A stretch of DNA of 64,000 bases from an uncultured bacterium (GCA_903888485.1 CAISTS010000045.1:109037-173036), one strand, 5' to 3'; numbered from the stretch's first letter, positions 1 through 9,949 are shown. A program made the numbers and translations. Notes: a model not told the origin generated them from the sequence alone.

Positions 1-2
1 CC

Positions 3-3000
3 CTACATGCTGCGCCGGTACTGCCCGCCCACTTCGTAGAGGGCGTTCGAGATTTGGCCCAGCGAGCAGCCGCGTGCGGCGTCCATCAGCACCGCGAAGA
101 TGTTGCCGTTGGTGATGACGGTCTTCTTGAGCCGGTCGAGGAGTTCCGGCGCGGTCGCCGCGTTGCGTGTATGGAAGTCGGTAAGGCGCTTCAGCTGCGA
201 CTGCTTTTCATCGTCGGTCGAACGCGCGAGTTTGATGGGGCCAAGGCCTGCGTCGCCGTGCGGGCTCAGGAACGTGTTGACGCCGATGATCGGGTAAGTG
301 CCGTCGTGCTTCTGGCTTTCGTAATGCAGCGATTCTTCCTGGATGCGGCTGCGCTGATAGCCTGTTTCCATGGCGCCGAGAACGCCGCCGCGCCGTGAGA
401 TCGCTTCGAACTCCTTCAGCACCGCTTCTTCGACCAGATCGGTGAGTTCGTCGATGATGAACGCGCCCTGGTTCGGGTTCTCGTTCTTGGCCAAGCCCCA
501 TTCGCGGTTGATGATCAGCTGGATGGCCATGGCGCGGCGCACGGACTCTTCGGTCGGCGTCGTGATGGCCTCGTCATAGGCGTTGGTGTGCAGCGAGTTG
601 CAGTTGTCGTAGATGGCGATCAACGCCTGCAGCGTCGTGCGGATATCGTTGAAGGACATTTCCTGGGCGTGCAGTGAGCGGCCCGAGGTCTGCACGTGAT
701 ACTTCAGCTTCTGCGAACGTTCGGAACCGCCGTACTTGCGCTTCATCGCCACCGCCCAGATGCGGCGCGCGACGCGCCCGATGACCGAGTATTCGGGATC
801 CATGCCGTTCGAGAAGAAGAACGAGAGGTTGGGCGCGAAGTCGTCGATCTTCATGCCGCGGGCGAGGTAGGTCTCGACGAACGTGAAACCGTTCGACAGC
901 GTGAAGGCCAACTGCGAGATCGGGTTCGCACCCGCTTCGGCGATGTGATAGCCCGAGATCGAGACCGAATAGAAATTCCGCACGCTGTTCTGGACGAAGT
1001 ATTCCTGGATATCGCCCATCATCTTGAGGGCGAACTCGGTCGAGAAAATGCAGGTGTTCTGGCCCTGGTCTTCCTTGAGGATGTCGGCCTGCACGGTGCC
1101 GCGCACCTGGGCCAGCGCATTGGCCTTCACCTTGGCGTACTCGGCGTCGTTCGGCGCCCGGCCGTTCTCCCTGGTGAATTTGTCCACCTGCTGGTCGATG
1201 GCGGTGTTGAAGAAAAAGGCGAGAATGGTCGGCGCCGGGCCGTTGATGGTCATCGACACGCTGGTGGTAGGGCTGCAGAGATCGAAGCCCGAGTACAACA
1301 CCTTCATGTCGTCCAGCGTCGCGATGGAAACGCCCGAATTGCCGATCTTGCCGTAGATGTCGGGGCGCAGATCCGGGTCGCAGCCGTACAGCGTGACGGA
1401 GTCAAAGGCCGTCGACAGGCGATGGGCCGGCATGCCCTCTGAGACCTTCTTGAAGCGCGCGTTGGTGCGGAAGGCATCGCCTTCGCCGGCGAACATGCGC
1501 GTCGGGTCTTCGCCCTCGCGTTTGAAGGGAAACACGCCGGCGGTGAAGGGATAGAAGCCGGGCAGGTTTTCCTTCATCAAGAACTTCAGCGTCTCGCCGT
1601 CGTCCTCGAAGCGTGGCAGCACGACCTTCGGGATGCGCGAGCCGGAGAGGGACAGGCTTGTGAGCTGTGTGCGCATCTCCTTGTCGCGGATTTTTACGAC
1701 CTGTTCGTCGCCGCTGTAGCTCTCTTTGATCTTGGGCCAATCGGCCAGCAGCCGTCGTGCATCGCTTTCAAGACTTTCGTCCGCGACCTTGATGACGTCA
1801 TCGAAGTCGGCGACCGGCTTGCCGGCCGCCTGGAACGCGTCTTTGGAGATGCGGAGCGCCTGGCGGGCGCGGGCGCGTTTGCTCTGCTCGGCGGCGTGGG
1901 CGTGGTAGCCGCGCACGGTCTCGGCGATTTCGGCGAGGTAGCGCACCTTCTGCGGCGGCACGATGGCGGTTTGGTTGGTGGACTGGCGCGTGGTGGAGGG
2001 CGGCAGCGCGTGCTCGCCCATGGGCAGGCCGAGTTCCTTCAGGCGCGCGGCAATGCGCTGATACAGCGCGGTCACGCCGTCGTCGTTGAAGCGCGCGGCA
2101 ATGGTGCCGAACACCGGCATCTTATCGGGCGGTGTGGAGAACAGGTTTTTGTTGCGCTGGACCTGCTTGGAGACATCGCGCAGCGCATCTTCGGCGCCTT
2201 TGCGGTCGAACTTGTTGATGGCGACGAAGTCGGCGAAGTCGAGCATGTCGATCTTCTCGAGCTGGCTCGCGGCGCCGAACTCCGGCGTCATGACATACAG
2301 GGAAGCATTCGAATGCTCGACAATGGCGGTGCTGCCCTGGCCAATGCCCGAGGTCTCGACGATGACGAGGTCAAAGCCCGAAATCTTGCAGGCCGCGATG
2401 ATCTCCGGCAAAGCCGCCGAGATTTCGCCGCCGCTTTCACGCGTGGCGAGCGAGCGCATAAAGATGTTCGGGTGCTCGATGGCGTTCATACGGATGCGGT
2501 CACCCAAGAGCGCGCCGCCCGTCCTGCGCCGTGACGGGTCGATGGAGATGATGGCGATCTTGAGCTTGTCGCGCTGGTCGTAACGGAAGCGCCGCACCAG
2601 TTCGTCCACTAGCGACGATTTGCCCGATCCGCCCGTGCCGGTGATGCCGAGCACCGGTGTCAGCTTGGCCTTGCCGGCGGCGACGATCTTCTGGCGCACG
2701 TCTTCGCCCACAACGCCGTTGTCGAGCGCGGTGATGATGCGGGTCAGCTTCAGCCGATCGCCCGACTCAAGGGCCGTCATCACGTCTTTTTCGGTTTGCG
2801 GAGCGTCCACGGCGACATCGACGTCGCAGCGTTCCACGAGTTGGTTGATCATGCCCTGCAGGCCCAGCGCCGCGCCTTCCTGCGGCGAGTAGATGTGCGC
2901 GACGCCGTACTTATGCAGATCGGCGATTTCGTCCGGCGTGATCACGCCGCCGCCGCCGCCGAAGACCTTGATATCGGACCGGCCGTTTTGCTTGAGCAGA

Positions 3001-3272
3001 TCGACGAGGTACTTGAAGAACTCGTTGTGCCCGCCTTGGTAGGAGGTGATGGCCACGCCTTGCACGTCCTCGGAAATCGCCGCGTTGACGATCTCGCCGA
3101 CGGAACGGTTGTGCCCGAGGTGGATCACCTCGGCGCCGCTGCCTTGAAGAATGCGCCGCATGATGTTGATGGCCGCGTCGTGGCCGTCGAACAGCGCGGT
3201 GGCGCTGACAAAGCGCACGCGGTTGCGCGGGCGATAGGGCGCGGACTTGGCGGGCTGCACCATCTGGTTCAT
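3..3272 (-). CDS. icmF: Fused isobutyryl-CoA mutase IcmF (B12 domain, G-protein chaperone, mutase)
   Basis: Adenosylcobalamin-dependent carbon-skeleton mutase that interconverts isobutyryl-CoA and n-butyryl-CoA in the cytoplasm. The 1089-residue protein has the IcmF order. An N-terminal B12-binding domain (about 20-150) carries the lower-ligand His31 in DGHDAA. A MeaB-like GTPase chaperone follows, with P-loop GTGGSGKSS at 212-220. The TIM-barrel mutase carries [18 protein letters not shown] near residue 580, which is typical of IcmF rather than methylmalonyl-CoA mutase. Start: ATG with AAGGA 8 nt upstream; the stop is at base 3, so the gene is complete. An AraC-type regulator is divergent, and a BtuF-like protein and an HIBCH-type hydrolase lie just beyond, which fits valine/branched acyl-CoA catabolism. 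A methylmalonyl-CoA mutase assignment is unlikely given the fused layout. Confidence 0.95.
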   Translation of the reverse strand: MNQMVQPAKSAPYRPRNRVRFVSATALFDGHDAAINIMRRILQGSGAEVIHLGHNRSVGEIVNAAISEDVQGVAITSYQGGHNEFFKYLVDLLKQNGRSDIKVFGGGGGVITPDEIADLHKYGVAHIYSPQEGAALGLQGMINQLVERCDVDVAVDAPQTEKDVMTALESGDRLKLTRIITALDNGVVGEDVRQKIVAAGKAKLTPVLGITGTGGSGKSSLVDELVRRFRYDQRDKLKIAIISIDPSRRRTGGALLGDRIRMNAIEHPNIFMRSLATRESGGEISAALPEIIAACKISGFDLVIVETSGIGQGSTAIVEHSNASLYVMTPEFGAASQLEKIDMLDFADFVAINKFDRKGAEDALRDVSKQVQRNKNLFSTPPDKMPVFGTIAARFNDDGVTALYQRIAARLKELGLPMGEHALPPSTTRQSTNQTAIVPPQKVRYLAEIAETVRGYHAHAAEQSKRARARQALRISKDAFQAAGKPVADFDDVIKVADESLESDARRLLADWPKIKESYSGDEQVVKIRDKEMRTQLTSLSLSGSRIPKVVLPRFEDDGETLKFLMKENLPGFYPFTAGVFPFKREGEDPTRMFAGEGDAFRTNARFKKVSEGMPAHRLSTAFDSVTLYGCDPDLRPDIYGKIGNSGVSIATLDDMKVLYSGFDLCSPTTSVSMTINGPAPTILAFFFNTAIDQQVDKFTRENGRAPNDAEYAKVKANALAQVRGTVQADILKEDQGQNTCIFSTEFALKMMGDIQEYFVQNSVRNFYSVSISGYHIAEAGANPISQLAFTLSNGFTFVETYLARGMKIDDFAPNLSFFFSNGMDPEYSVIGRVARRIWAVAMKRKYGGSERSQKLKYHVQTSGRSLHAQEMSFNDIRTTLQALIAIYDNCNSLHTNAYDEAITTPTEESVRRAMAIQLIINREWGLAKNENPNQGAFIIDELTDLVEEAVLKEFEAISRRGGVLGAMETGYQRSRIQEESLHYESQKHDGTYPIIGVNTFLSPHGDAGLGPIKLARSTDDEKQSQLKRLTDFHTRNAATAPELLDRLKKTVITNGNIFAVLMDAARGCSLGQISNALYEVGGQYRRSM

Positions 3273-3370
3273 GGCAGGTCCTTCAGGCTAGCTTGCAAAA
3301 CGTGACAGGGTACGGGGTACGCCTCTCGGCGCAATGGCCCCAATTTAGGCCCCAGGTTTGCGCAAGTCCA

Positions 3371-3400
3371 TTGCCGCACCTGCCCATAATCGTGCATAAT
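3371..3400 (+). promoter_or_regulatory. Candidate promoter of the AraC-type gene
   Basis: TTGCCG (3371-3376), an 18-bp gap and CATAAT (3395-3400) resemble sigma-70 boxes. Transcription would start within a few bases of the ATG at 3409, implying a nearly leaderless mRNA. No ribosome-binding site is visible before that ATG, which agrees. Seen by eye only; weak. Confidence 0.3.
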
Positions 3401-3408
3401 ACGACATC

Positions 3409-4410
3409 ATGAACCGCCATTCGCATCCCCGTGCCTCAGTCGCCGGCGGCTTCGTTGCAGGCATGCTGGCCGCCGTACCGGACGCCAAGGCTTTGCTGCA
3501 GGCGGACAATGTCTCGCCGGCGCTGCTGAAGGACCCGGCCCTGCGCCTGCCGCTCGCCGACTACGCGGCGCTGTACAACAACGTCGTGCGCCGTCTCGAC
3601 GACGAAGGCTTCGGACTGTTCTCCCGGCCGCTGCATCTTGGCACCTTTGAGTTCCTCTGCCGCGCCATGGTCGGCCAGGGCACGTTGGCCGATGCGCTGG
3701 CGCGCGCGGCGGGCTTCTTGCGCCTGGTGCTGCCTGATCTTGTCCTTACCGTCACCGCAGGCACGATCGAGATCAGCGAGACGGGCCGTATCACGCCGCC
3801 GCCCGCGCGTGTCTTTGCCTTCGAATGGCTGCTGCGTCTTGTTCACGGGCTGTCCTGCTGGCTGGTAGGGCGCAGCCTTGCGCTCGATTCAGTGCAGTTT
3901 CCATATGCCCGTCCGGCCCACGCGGGCGACTACGCGCTGATCTATACCGAGCACGCGACCTTCGGCGGCGACAGGTTGGTCGCGCGCCTCGCGCCCGCGC
4001 TGCTGGCGCTTCCCGTCGTGCGCGACGCCAATGACGTCCCCGGGTTTCTTGAAGGCGCGCCCGGTAAGATCGCCATGCTCTACCGCCGCGACCACGAGAT
4101 GGTGCGTCAGATCCGCGAGGTTCTGCTGACACAGATCGCCGATCCGCCGAGCCTCGACGAAGTTGCGCACCGTCTGCAACTGTCGCTGCGCAGCGTGCAG
4201 CGGCGCCTGAAGCAGGAAGGTTCCAGTTATCGCGCCATCAAGGACGCCGTGCGCCGCGATCTTGCGCTCGCGCGCCTCGAACAATCGACGCGTCCCGTGG
4301 CCCAGATCGCGCTTGAATTGGGATACAGCGAACCTTCAGCTTTCTTCCGCGCCGTGGTGGGCTGGACGGGCGAGGCGCCATCGACCTATCGCAAACGCGC
4401 CCGCGCGTAA
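3409..4410 (+). CDS. AraC-family transcriptional regulator
   Basis: DNA-binding regulator of 333 residues. The N-terminal two thirds match the arabinose-binding-like domain of the OruR/ArgR-type AraC subgroup. The C-terminus (about residues 235-333) is a double helix-turn-helix, with a first helix set in PSLDEVAHRLQLSLRSVQRR and a second around PVAQIALELGYSEPSAFFRA. It is transcribed away from icmF across a 136-bp gap that must hold both promoters, so regulation of icmF and of itself is the simplest inference. The BtuF-like gene follows 35 bp later on the same strand. The effector is unknown; isobutyryl-CoA-related acids or aromatic acids are possible by analogy only. Confidence 0.85.
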   Translation: MNRHSHPRASVAGGFVAGMLAAVPDAKALLQADNVSPALLKDPALRLPLADYAALYNNVVRRLDDEGFGLFSRPLHLGTFEFLCRAMVGQGTLADALARAAGFLRLVLPDLVLTVTAGTIEISETGRITPPPARVFAFEWLLRLVHGLSCWLVGRSLALDSVQFPYARPAHAGDYALIYTEHATFGGDRLVARLAPALLALPVVRDANDVPGFLEGAPGKIAMLYRRDHEMVRQIREVLLTQIADPPSLDEVAHRLQLSLRSVQRRLKQEGSSYRAIKDAVRRDLALARLEQSTRPVAQIALELGYSEPSAFFRAVVGWTGEAPSTYRKRARA

Positions 4411-4445
4411 TTGACTTTTCTCGGTCGCTCATCCAGTGATGGCGC

Positions 4446-5255
4446 ATGTTCCCGCCGTCCCGCATCGTCTGCCTGACCGAAGAGACCGTCGAGACGCTGT
4501 ATCTCCTCGGCGAGCAAGCCCGCATTGTCGGAGTCTCGGGCTACGTCGTGCGCCCGCCGCAGGCGCGCAAAGAGAAACCCCGCGTCAGCGCTTTCATCTC
4601 TGCAGACGTGCCGAAGATCCTCGCGCTCGAACCCGACCTCGTGCTGACGTTCTCCGATTTGCAAGCCGCGATTGTCAGCGACCTCGTCAAGGAGGGCGTC
4701 GAAGTGCACGCCTTCAATCACCGCAGCATCAAAGGCATTCTCGATATGATCCGTCTGCTAGGCGCCATGGTCGGGGCAGGGGACAAAGCGGAGGCGCTCG
4801 CGGCAGGGTTTGAGCGGGACCTTGACGTTGCGCGCGCGGCTGCCGCGAAGCTGCCGTGCCGCCCCAAGGTCTTTTTCGAGGAATGGGACGATCCCCTGAT
4901 CTCCGGCATCTCCTGGGTGTCCGAGCTTGTCACGGCCGCGGGCGGTGATGATATTTTCCCCGAGAAAAGCACCGGCAAGGCGGCGTCCGAACGCATTGTC
5001 GCGCCTGCCGATGTCGTCGCGCGCGCGCCCGACATCATTATCGGCTCGTGGTGCGGCAAGAAGTTCAACCCGGCCAAGGTGAAGGCGCGCCCCGGTTTTG
5101 CCGACGTGCCGGCCGTGCGCGCGGGGGCCTTGCACGAAATCAAGTCCTCGATAATCCTTCAGCCCGGTCCGGCGGCGCTCACCGACGGGCTGACAGCGCT
5201 TCAAAAGATCATCCACTCATGGTGCGAACAACGTGAACGAGCCGAACGTCGATAA
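4446..5255 (+). CDS. BtuF-like cobalamin/metal-chelate substrate-binding protein without signal peptide
   Basis: 269 residues of the TroA/BtuF-like periplasmic-binding fold. The start, SRIVCLTEETVETLYLLG, is followed by the recurring phrase VPKILALEPDLVLTFSDLQ typical of B12 and siderophore binding proteins. Unlike BtuF it begins directly with the fold: there is no signal peptide or lipobox, and none is encoded upstream in frame before the preceding gene ends. It may therefore act in the cytoplasm, as many proteins annotated as cobalamin-binding do. No permease or ATPase gene is nearby. It overlaps the following hydrolase by 23 bp, so the two are translationally coupled. The neighbourhood of a B12 enzyme supports a corrinoid ligand, but this is inference. 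Confidence 0.75.
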   Translation: MFPPSRIVCLTEETVETLYLLGEQARIVGVSGYVVRPPQARKEKPRVSAFISADVPKILALEPDLVLTFSDLQAAIVSDLVKEGVEVHAFNHRSIKGILDMIRLLGAMVGAGDKAEALAAGFERDLDVARAAAAKLPCRPKVFFEEWDDPLISGISWVSELVTAAGGDDIFPEKSTGKAASERIVAPADVVARAPDIIIGSWCGKKFNPAKVKARPGFADVPAVRAGALHEIKSSIILQPGPAALTDGLTALQKIIHSWCEQRERAERR

Positions 5256-6324
5256 CGACATCCTCTTTACGCGGCGCGGCGGCGCCGCTCATATACTCCT
5301 CAATCGTCCCAAGGCGCTGAACGCACTCACCAACGAGATGTGTCACGCGCTCCTGCCGCAGCTCCAGGCGTGGCAGGCCGATCCGGCGGTGAAGACGCTC
5401 GTGATCGCCGGCGCGGGTGAGAAGGCTTTCTGCTCGGGCGGCGACGTCGTCAGCCTTTATAAGGATCGCCAAGCGGACGGCGATCTCGCGCGCATCTTCT
5501 GGCACAAGGAGTACCAGATGAATGCGCAGATCAAGCATTTCGGCAAACCCTATGTCGCGCTGCTTGATGGATATGTGATGGGCGGCGGCGTCGGCGTTTC
5601 GATCCACGGCTCGCACCGCGTCGCCACCGACCGCACCACCTTCGCCATGCCCGAGACCTTTATCGGCCTGTTCCCCGATGTCGGCGGCACCTTCTTTTTG
5701 CCGCGTCTGCCGGGCGCCGTTGGGGTTTACCTCGGCCTCTCGGGCCGGCGTCTGAAGGCCGCCGATTGTGTCGCCCTCGGGCTGGCGCAGCACTTCGTGC
5801 CGCACGGCCGTTTGCCCGAGCTCGAAGCGGCGCTGGAAAAAGCCGTGTCCCACGACGACGTCACGCGCGCCATCGCCGGGTTTGAAGAACCCGTTCCTGA
5901 AGCTCCGATCACCGCCCAGCGCGCCGATATCGACCAGCACTTTGGCCAAGACTCCGTCGAGGCCATCATTGAATCATTGGCTGCCGATGGCGGGGCGTGG
6001 GCCACGGAACTGCTGGGCCAACTGCGCAAATACTCGCCGCTCGCCATGAAAGTGACGTTCAAGCAGGTGCGCGCGGGGCGGGACTTGGCTTTCGACGATT
6101 GCATGCGCCTCGAATGGCGCATCGCCAGCCGCATGGCGCGGGGCGGCGCCATGGGCCATGACTTCTATGAAGGCGTGCGTGCATTACTGGTGGATAAAGA
6201 CAATGCGCCCCGGTGGGAGCCGGCCACACTGGCCGAAGTGACGGATTCAATGGTAGATGCTTACTTCGCGCCGCTGCCGGGCGCCGAACTCGACCTGTCC
6301 GTCGTCACAAAACTGCCGGCTTAG
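5233..6324 (+). CDS. 3-hydroxyisobutyryl-CoA hydrolase / enoyl-CoA hydratase family
   Basis: Crotonase-fold enzyme of 363 residues, the length of HIBCH-type hydrolases rather than of 260-residue enoyl-CoA hydratases. Visible signatures are the oxyanion-hole regions CSGGDVVSLY and GYVMGGGVGVSIHGSHRVAT, and the catalytic-Glu region PETFIGLFPDVGGTFFLPRL. The HIBCH-like ICM2 C-terminal part follows, with PLAMKVTFKQ and a stretch MRLEWRIASRM. It hydrolyses 3-hydroxyisobutyryl-CoA in valine degradation. The GTG start lies 23 bp inside the preceding gene. With IcmF it covers two fates of isobutyryl-CoA-derived metabolites. A generic crotonase-family enzyme remains possible. Confidence 0.85.
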   Translation: MNEPNVDNDILFTRRGGAAHILLNRPKALNALTNEMCHALLPQLQAWQADPAVKTLVIAGAGEKAFCSGGDVVSLYKDRQADGDLARIFWHKEYQMNAQIKHFGKPYVALLDGYVMGGGVGVSIHGSHRVATDRTTFAMPETFIGLFPDVGGTFFLPRLPGAVGVYLGLSGRRLKAADCVALGLAQHFVPHGRLPELEAALEKAVSHDDVTRAIAGFEEPVPEAPITAQRADIDQHFGQDSVEAIIESLAADGGAWATELLGQLRKYSPLAMKVTFKQVRAGRDLAFDDCMRLEWRIASRMARGGAMGHDFYEGVRALLVDKDNAPRWEPATLAEVTDSMVDAYFAPLPGAELDLSVVTKLPA

Positions 6325-6335
6325 GACTTTTTGAA

Positions 6336-6914
6336 ATGCGTGAGCGCCAGAACCCCGGCTCCTCGTCGTTCAAGCCGACCATCAAAAAGCAGAAGTCCTT
6401 GTGGCAGCTGCTGATGGATAAGTTCAACAACCGGGTGGAAGTGAAGTCGCCGCCCGAACAGTTAGCCGAGCAGCTGGAGGTCGTGCGCCGCGCCGGTGCG
6501 TCCGAGCTGGGCGGCATTCTCGCTGCCGCGCTTTACGCCAAGAAGACCCTCGACACCACGCGCCAGGTCGATATCCCGTTTCCCGATGCCGTGTTCGCGG
6601 GAGAACAGACCATCGACGAGACGGTGCGCGCGCGCCTCGTGGAATACGCCGCCGAACTCGAGGAATTTCAGGCCGAGTGCATCGCGCACGACACGCCCAT
6701 CAGTGGCGCGGTGGCGCGCGGGCTGCCGACGTGGATCGTCTCGCTGCATGCCGCCGCATCGCCGACGCTTATGGCCCAGGGGTGCGAGATGTGGGCTAAG
6801 CTGATCACCGCTGGCGGCGAGGTCGAGGAAGGCTATAGGTTCCTGTTACGCCGCGAGCCTTCCGACGTGGAACGCAGCTACTTCACCTACCGCCCGCGAT
6901 TGTTTTTGCGGTGA
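6336..6914 (+). CDS. Conserved hypothetical protein
   Basis: 192 residues with no family that I recognise. No signal peptide or membrane span is visible. The N-terminal 25 residues are Lys/Ser-rich and basic, and the rest looks helical with acidic patches (EQLAEQLEVVRRAGASELGG, AAELEEFQAECIAHD). The ATG at 6336 is chosen because AGGA lies 9 nt before it and it falls 11 bp after the hydrolase stop; the open frame extends further upstream only across the hydrolase gene. It is probably the last gene of the run starting at 4446. A REP-like palindrome half lies just beyond its stop. Confidence 0.6.
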   Translation: MRERQNPGSSSFKPTIKKQKSLWQLLMDKFNNRVEVKSPPEQLAEQLEVVRRAGASELGGILAAALYAKKTLDTTRQVDIPFPDAVFAGEQTIDETVRARLVEYAAELEEFQAECIAHDTPISGAVARGLPTWIVSLHAAASPTLMAQGCEMWAKLITAGGEVEEGYRFLLRREPSDVERSYFTYRPRLFLR

Positions 6915-6921
6915 GTCCAAG

Positions 6922-6936
6922 CTTACGTACCAGGTA
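6922..6936. repeat. Solitary REP-like half site (15 nt)
   Basis: CTTACGTACCAGGTA here is identical to the reverse complement of 10737-10751, part of the palindrome cluster upstream of the REP-associated transposase. It lies in the 31-bp gap between two convergent genes, a usual place for REP units. It is a single half, with no partner arm next to it. Confidence 0.55.
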
Positions 6937-6945
6937 AATAAGCCT

Positions 6946-7314
6946 CTACTTCTGCACACTCCAATCGCAGAATTGCGTACCCACTTCCATCGTGGCGCCG
7001 ATCTTGTCGCATAGGCTGATGCGCTTCTGGCAGATCATGCCGCGCGCGTTGGAGATCACCAGCAGGCCGTCGGTGATGCGCCATTCGCGCAGGCGCTCGC
7101 AGCCCGGGATGTTGCTGGGGAACCGGTAGGTGACCTCATCGTTGGCGTCGATGTTGGCCCGGATCAGATTCCAGGTGTACTGGCGGAAGGCGTAGTCGAA
7201 GCGCATCGCCACCGCTTCGGAGCGGTTGTTGATGATATTGATTTCCGCTTTCTCTTCCTGGGCGCCGGCCGTGCCGGCTGCCAATAGCGCCGCCGCGAGA
7301 ATGATGTATCGCAT
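6946..7314 (-). CDS. Small secreted protein with four cysteines
   Basis: 122-residue exported protein of unknown function. The start is set by GGAGGGG 4-5 nt before the ATG at 7314; a longer reading to 7350 has no such site and would bury the signal. MRYIILAAALLAAGTAGAQ is a clear Sec signal peptide ending in an AGA-like site. The mature part has four Cys (in NIPGCERL, GMICQKRISLC and QFCDW), compatible with two disulfides in the periplasm. It is transcribed in the same direction as parE, about 100 bp downstream of it. No known domain recognised. Confidence 0.7.
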   Translation of the reverse strand: MRYIILAAALLAAGTAGAQEEKAEINIINNRSEAVAMRFDYAFRQYTWNLIRANIDANDEVTYRFPSNIPGCERLREWRITDGLLVISNARGMICQKRISLCDKIGATMEVGTQFCDWSVQK

Positions 7315-7418
7315 AGCGCCCCTCCACCCGTGGGGGGAGAAGTCTGGCATAGCTTCGCGAGCGATGGCTAGCGGGGGTGCGCGAATAGGTTCCTATTCGA
7401 GTTGGGTACTTAGGTGCG

Positions 7419-9458
7419 TCATATGTCCAAAGCCGCCGCGAACTTGGCGTTTTCCTGGATGAAGCGAAAGCGTTCTTCCGGTTTGCGGCCCATGAGCTGC
7501 TCGACCAGCTTGGCGGTCGCGCGCTGGGTGCTTTTCTCTTCGGGGCCGGCGAGCTTCACCTGCAAAAGTGTGCGCCGCCCGGGCTCCATAGTGGTCTCCT
7601 TGAGCTGGCTTGGGGGCATTTCGCCGAGGCCTTTGAAGCGGCTGACCTCGACCTTGCCGCGCGCGTCGAAGTCGCTTTTCATCAGCCGATCTTTGTCGGC
7701 GTCATCCATGGCGTAGATGGTCTTCCCGCGCTGGCTGAGGCGATAGAGCGGCGGCAAGGCGAGATACAGATGCCCGTTGTCGATCATCTCGGGCATCTCG
7801 CGATAGAAGAAGGTCATCAGCAGGCTTGCGATATGCGCGCCGTCGACGTCGGCGTCGGTCATGATGATGACCTTCTCGTAGCGCAGTTTGCTTTCGTCAT
7901 ACCTGTCTCGAATGCCGCAGCCGAGCGCCTCGATCAGGTCCTGGATCTCCTGATTGGCGCGCATCTTGTCGTCGGTGGCGGACGCGACGTTGAGGATCTT
8001 GCCGCGCAGCGGAAGAACGGCCTGCGTCTCGCGGCTGCGCGCCTGTTTGGCCGAGCCGCCGGCGCTATCGCCTTCGACGATGAACAGCTCGGTGCCCTGA
8101 GGCGAGCTTCGCGTACAGTCGGTAAGCTTGCCGGGCAGGCGCAGCTTTTTGGTGGCCGACTTGCGGCTGAAGTCCTGGTCCTGCTTTTTCTTCACGCGCT
8201 CGCTGGCGCGCGCGATCACGGTTTCTAGCAGCGTGTTGGCGGTATTGACGTCGCCCGACAGCCAGTGGTCGAAGTGATCCTTGATCACGGTCTCGACCAG
8301 CTTGCTGGCCGAGACGCTCACCAGCCTGTCCTTGGTTTGACCCTGGAACTGCGGGTCCTTGATGAACACCGACAGCATGATGCAGGCGCCGCCCCAGACG
8401 TCCTCGCCGGTGACGCTGCTGATGCCTTTGGCGCCGGTGAGCTCGGCGTAGCCCTTGAGCGCCCGCAGGAGCGCGGTCTTGAAGCCTTGCTCGTGTGTGC
8501 CGCCGTCGCGCGTAGGTATGGTGTTGCAATAGGAATTGAGGAAGCCGTTCTCGTCGTCGGGCCAGCATGCCGCCCATTCGACCTTGCCGCCGATGTCGTT
8601 GTCTTTTTCGTTCAGCTCGGCCTTGCCCGAGAAGAAACCCTCGACCAGCCGCTTGCGGCCGTTGAGCACGTGGCTGAGATAGTCGCCGAGACCATTCTCG
8701 AAATGCAGTTCCTCTTCCGCCGGCGTTTTGTCGTCGCCCTTGAGCAGGCTTTTCTCGCAGGACCAGCGCACCTTCACGCCTTCGAACAGGTACGCTTTCG
8801 AGCGCACCATGCGGTAGACCTGCGCCGGGAGGAAGTGCGCCGCGGTTCCGAAGATCTGCGTGTCGGGCGTGAAGATCACAGTCGTGCCGCGCCGGTTCAC
8901 CGCGCCGCCTTTGGTCAGCTTGCTCTTGGCAAGGCCGCGGCTGAAGGTTTGCGTGTAGAGCGTGCGGTCGCGCGCGACTTCGACGGTGAGTTGGCTCGAC
9001 AGCGCGTTGACCACGCTGGCGCCGACGCCGTGCAGGCCGCCCGAGGTCTGATAAACTTTGCCGGAGAATTTGCCGCCCGCGTGCAGCGTGGTCATGATTA
9101 CTTCCAGCGCCGACTTCTTCGGGAACTTCGGGTGCGGATCGACGGGCATGCCGCGGCCGTTGTCCTTCACCGTCACTTCGTTGTCCTCGCCGAGGTGGAC
9201 TTCGATTGTCGTCGCGTGTCCAGCGACGGCTTCGTCCATGGCGTTGTCGAGAATTTCGGCGATGAGGTGGTGCATGGCGCTCTCGTCGGAGCCGCCGATG
9301 TACATGCCGGGGCGCCGGCGCACGGGCTCGAGGCCCTCGAGGACCTCGATGTCCTTGGCGGTATAGCCGCCGCCTTTGCCGCCGGCCTCTTTGGCGGAGT
9401 CCTTGGGGGCGTTTTTGGCGGCTTTGGGTCCGCGCTTCTGATCGAACAGGTCGGCCAT
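7419..9458 (-). CDS. parE: DNA topoisomerase IV subunit B
   Basis: ATPase subunit of topoisomerase IV, which decatenates daughter chromosomes with ParC. 679 residues. The GHKL ATPase part contains RRRPGMYIGG, ILDNAMDEAV (Mg/ATP Glu/Asn) and HGVGASVVNALS. The transducer domain follows. The TOPRIM domain has FIVEGDSAGGSAKQ and IMTDADVDGAHIASLL, and the C-terminal domain holds FKGLGEMPPSQLKETTM. The ATG at 9458 (MADLFDQ) fits the family start; the longer open frame up to 9566 adds unrelated residues. GyrB is the alternative, but the short Lys-rich N-terminus and the lack of the GyrB C-terminal insert favour ParE. parC is not in the window. Confidence 0.92.
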   Translation of the reverse strand: MADLFDQKRGPKAAKNAPKDSAKEAGGKGGGYTAKDIEVLEGLEPVRRRPGMYIGGSDESAMHHLIAEILDNAMDEAVAGHATTIEVHLGEDNEVTVKDNGRGMPVDPHPKFPKKSALEVIMTTLHAGGKFSGKVYQTSGGLHGVGASVVNALSSQLTVEVARDRTLYTQTFSRGLAKSKLTKGGAVNRRGTTVIFTPDTQIFGTAAHFLPAQVYRMVRSKAYLFEGVKVRWSCEKSLLKGDDKTPAEEELHFENGLGDYLSHVLNGRKRLVEGFFSGKAELNEKDNDIGGKVEWAACWPDDENGFLNSYCNTIPTRDGGTHEQGFKTALLRALKGYAELTGAKGISSVTGEDVWGGACIMLSVFIKDPQFQGQTKDRLVSVSASKLVETVIKDHFDHWLSGDVNTANTLLETVIARASERVKKKQDQDFSRKSATKKLRLPGKLTDCTRSSPQGTELFIVEGDSAGGSAKQARSRETQAVLPLRGKILNVASATDDKMRANQEIQDLIEALGCGIRDRYDESKLRYEKVIIMTDADVDGAHIASLLMTFFYREMPEMIDNGHLYLALPPLYRLSQRGKTIYAMDDADKDRLMKSDFDARGKVEVSRFKGLGEMPPSQLKETTMEPGRRTLLQVKLAGPEEKSTQRATAKLVEQLMGRKPEERFRFIQENAKFAAALDI

Positions 9459-9547
9459 GCGTACAAAACACTCAAGTCTGGGTGGGAATCCGCGTAAAGT
9501 AGGGATGTTCGCGTGCGTCCACAATATATAGCGTAAGTTGCCGTCAC

Positions 9548-9949
9548 ATGCCCAAAGCCGTGCCACACGAAAAGCCGCAAGGTGAATTATCGCTGCGTGT
9601 ACTCGCCATGCCGGCGGACACCAACCCGTCCGGGCATATCTTCGGCGGCTGGGTGCTGGGGCAGATGGACATCGCCGGCGGTATCCACGCGGCGGGGCAG
9701 GCGGGGGGCAGGGTGGCCACCGTCGCCGTCGACGCCATGGTGTTCCACAAGCCCGTGCACGTGGGCGACGAAGTCACCTGCTACACGCGCATCACCCGGA
9801 TCGGGCGTACCTCGATCGCCGTGACGGTCGAGACCTGGGTGCGCCGCCAGCGCCTGGGCGAGCCTATCCACGTCACCGAAGGGCTTTTCACCTACGTCGC
9901 CATCGACACCCACGGCAACCCGCAGGAAATCCTGAACAAGACAATTTAA
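9548..9949 (+). CDS. yciA: YciA-type acyl-CoA thioesterase
   Basis: Hotdog-fold acyl-CoA hydrolase of 133 residues. The family core is readable: NPSGHIFGGWVLGQMDIAGG near the N-terminus (active-site Asp and Gly turn), then VDAMVFHKPVHVGDEV and an RTSIAVTVETWV strand. It hydrolyses a broad range of acyl-CoAs in the cytoplasm, probably as a hexamer as in YciA of other bacteria. It is divergent from parE with 89 bp between starts. Its stop codon lies inside the left arm of the large palindrome at 9943-9995. Confidence 0.88.
   Translation: MPKAVPHEKPQGELSLRVLAMPADTNPSGHIFGGWVLGQMDIAGGIHAAGQAGGRVATVAVDAMVFHKPVHVGDEVTCYTRITRIGRTSIAVTVETWVRRQRLGEPIHVTEGLFTYVAIDTHGNPQEILNKTI

Noticed and set aside
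3308..3325. GGGTACGGGGTACG near the icmF start as another REP copy
   Set aside because: It is not palindromic and does not contain the GTACCTGGTAC core.
3273..3408. Cobalamin riboswitch before icmF
   Set aside because: Only 136 bp are available and no B12-box core is visible on the minus strand.
8065..9497. Long open frames on both strands overlapping parE
   Set aside because: Compositional shadows of parE; the ParE frame has all family motifs.
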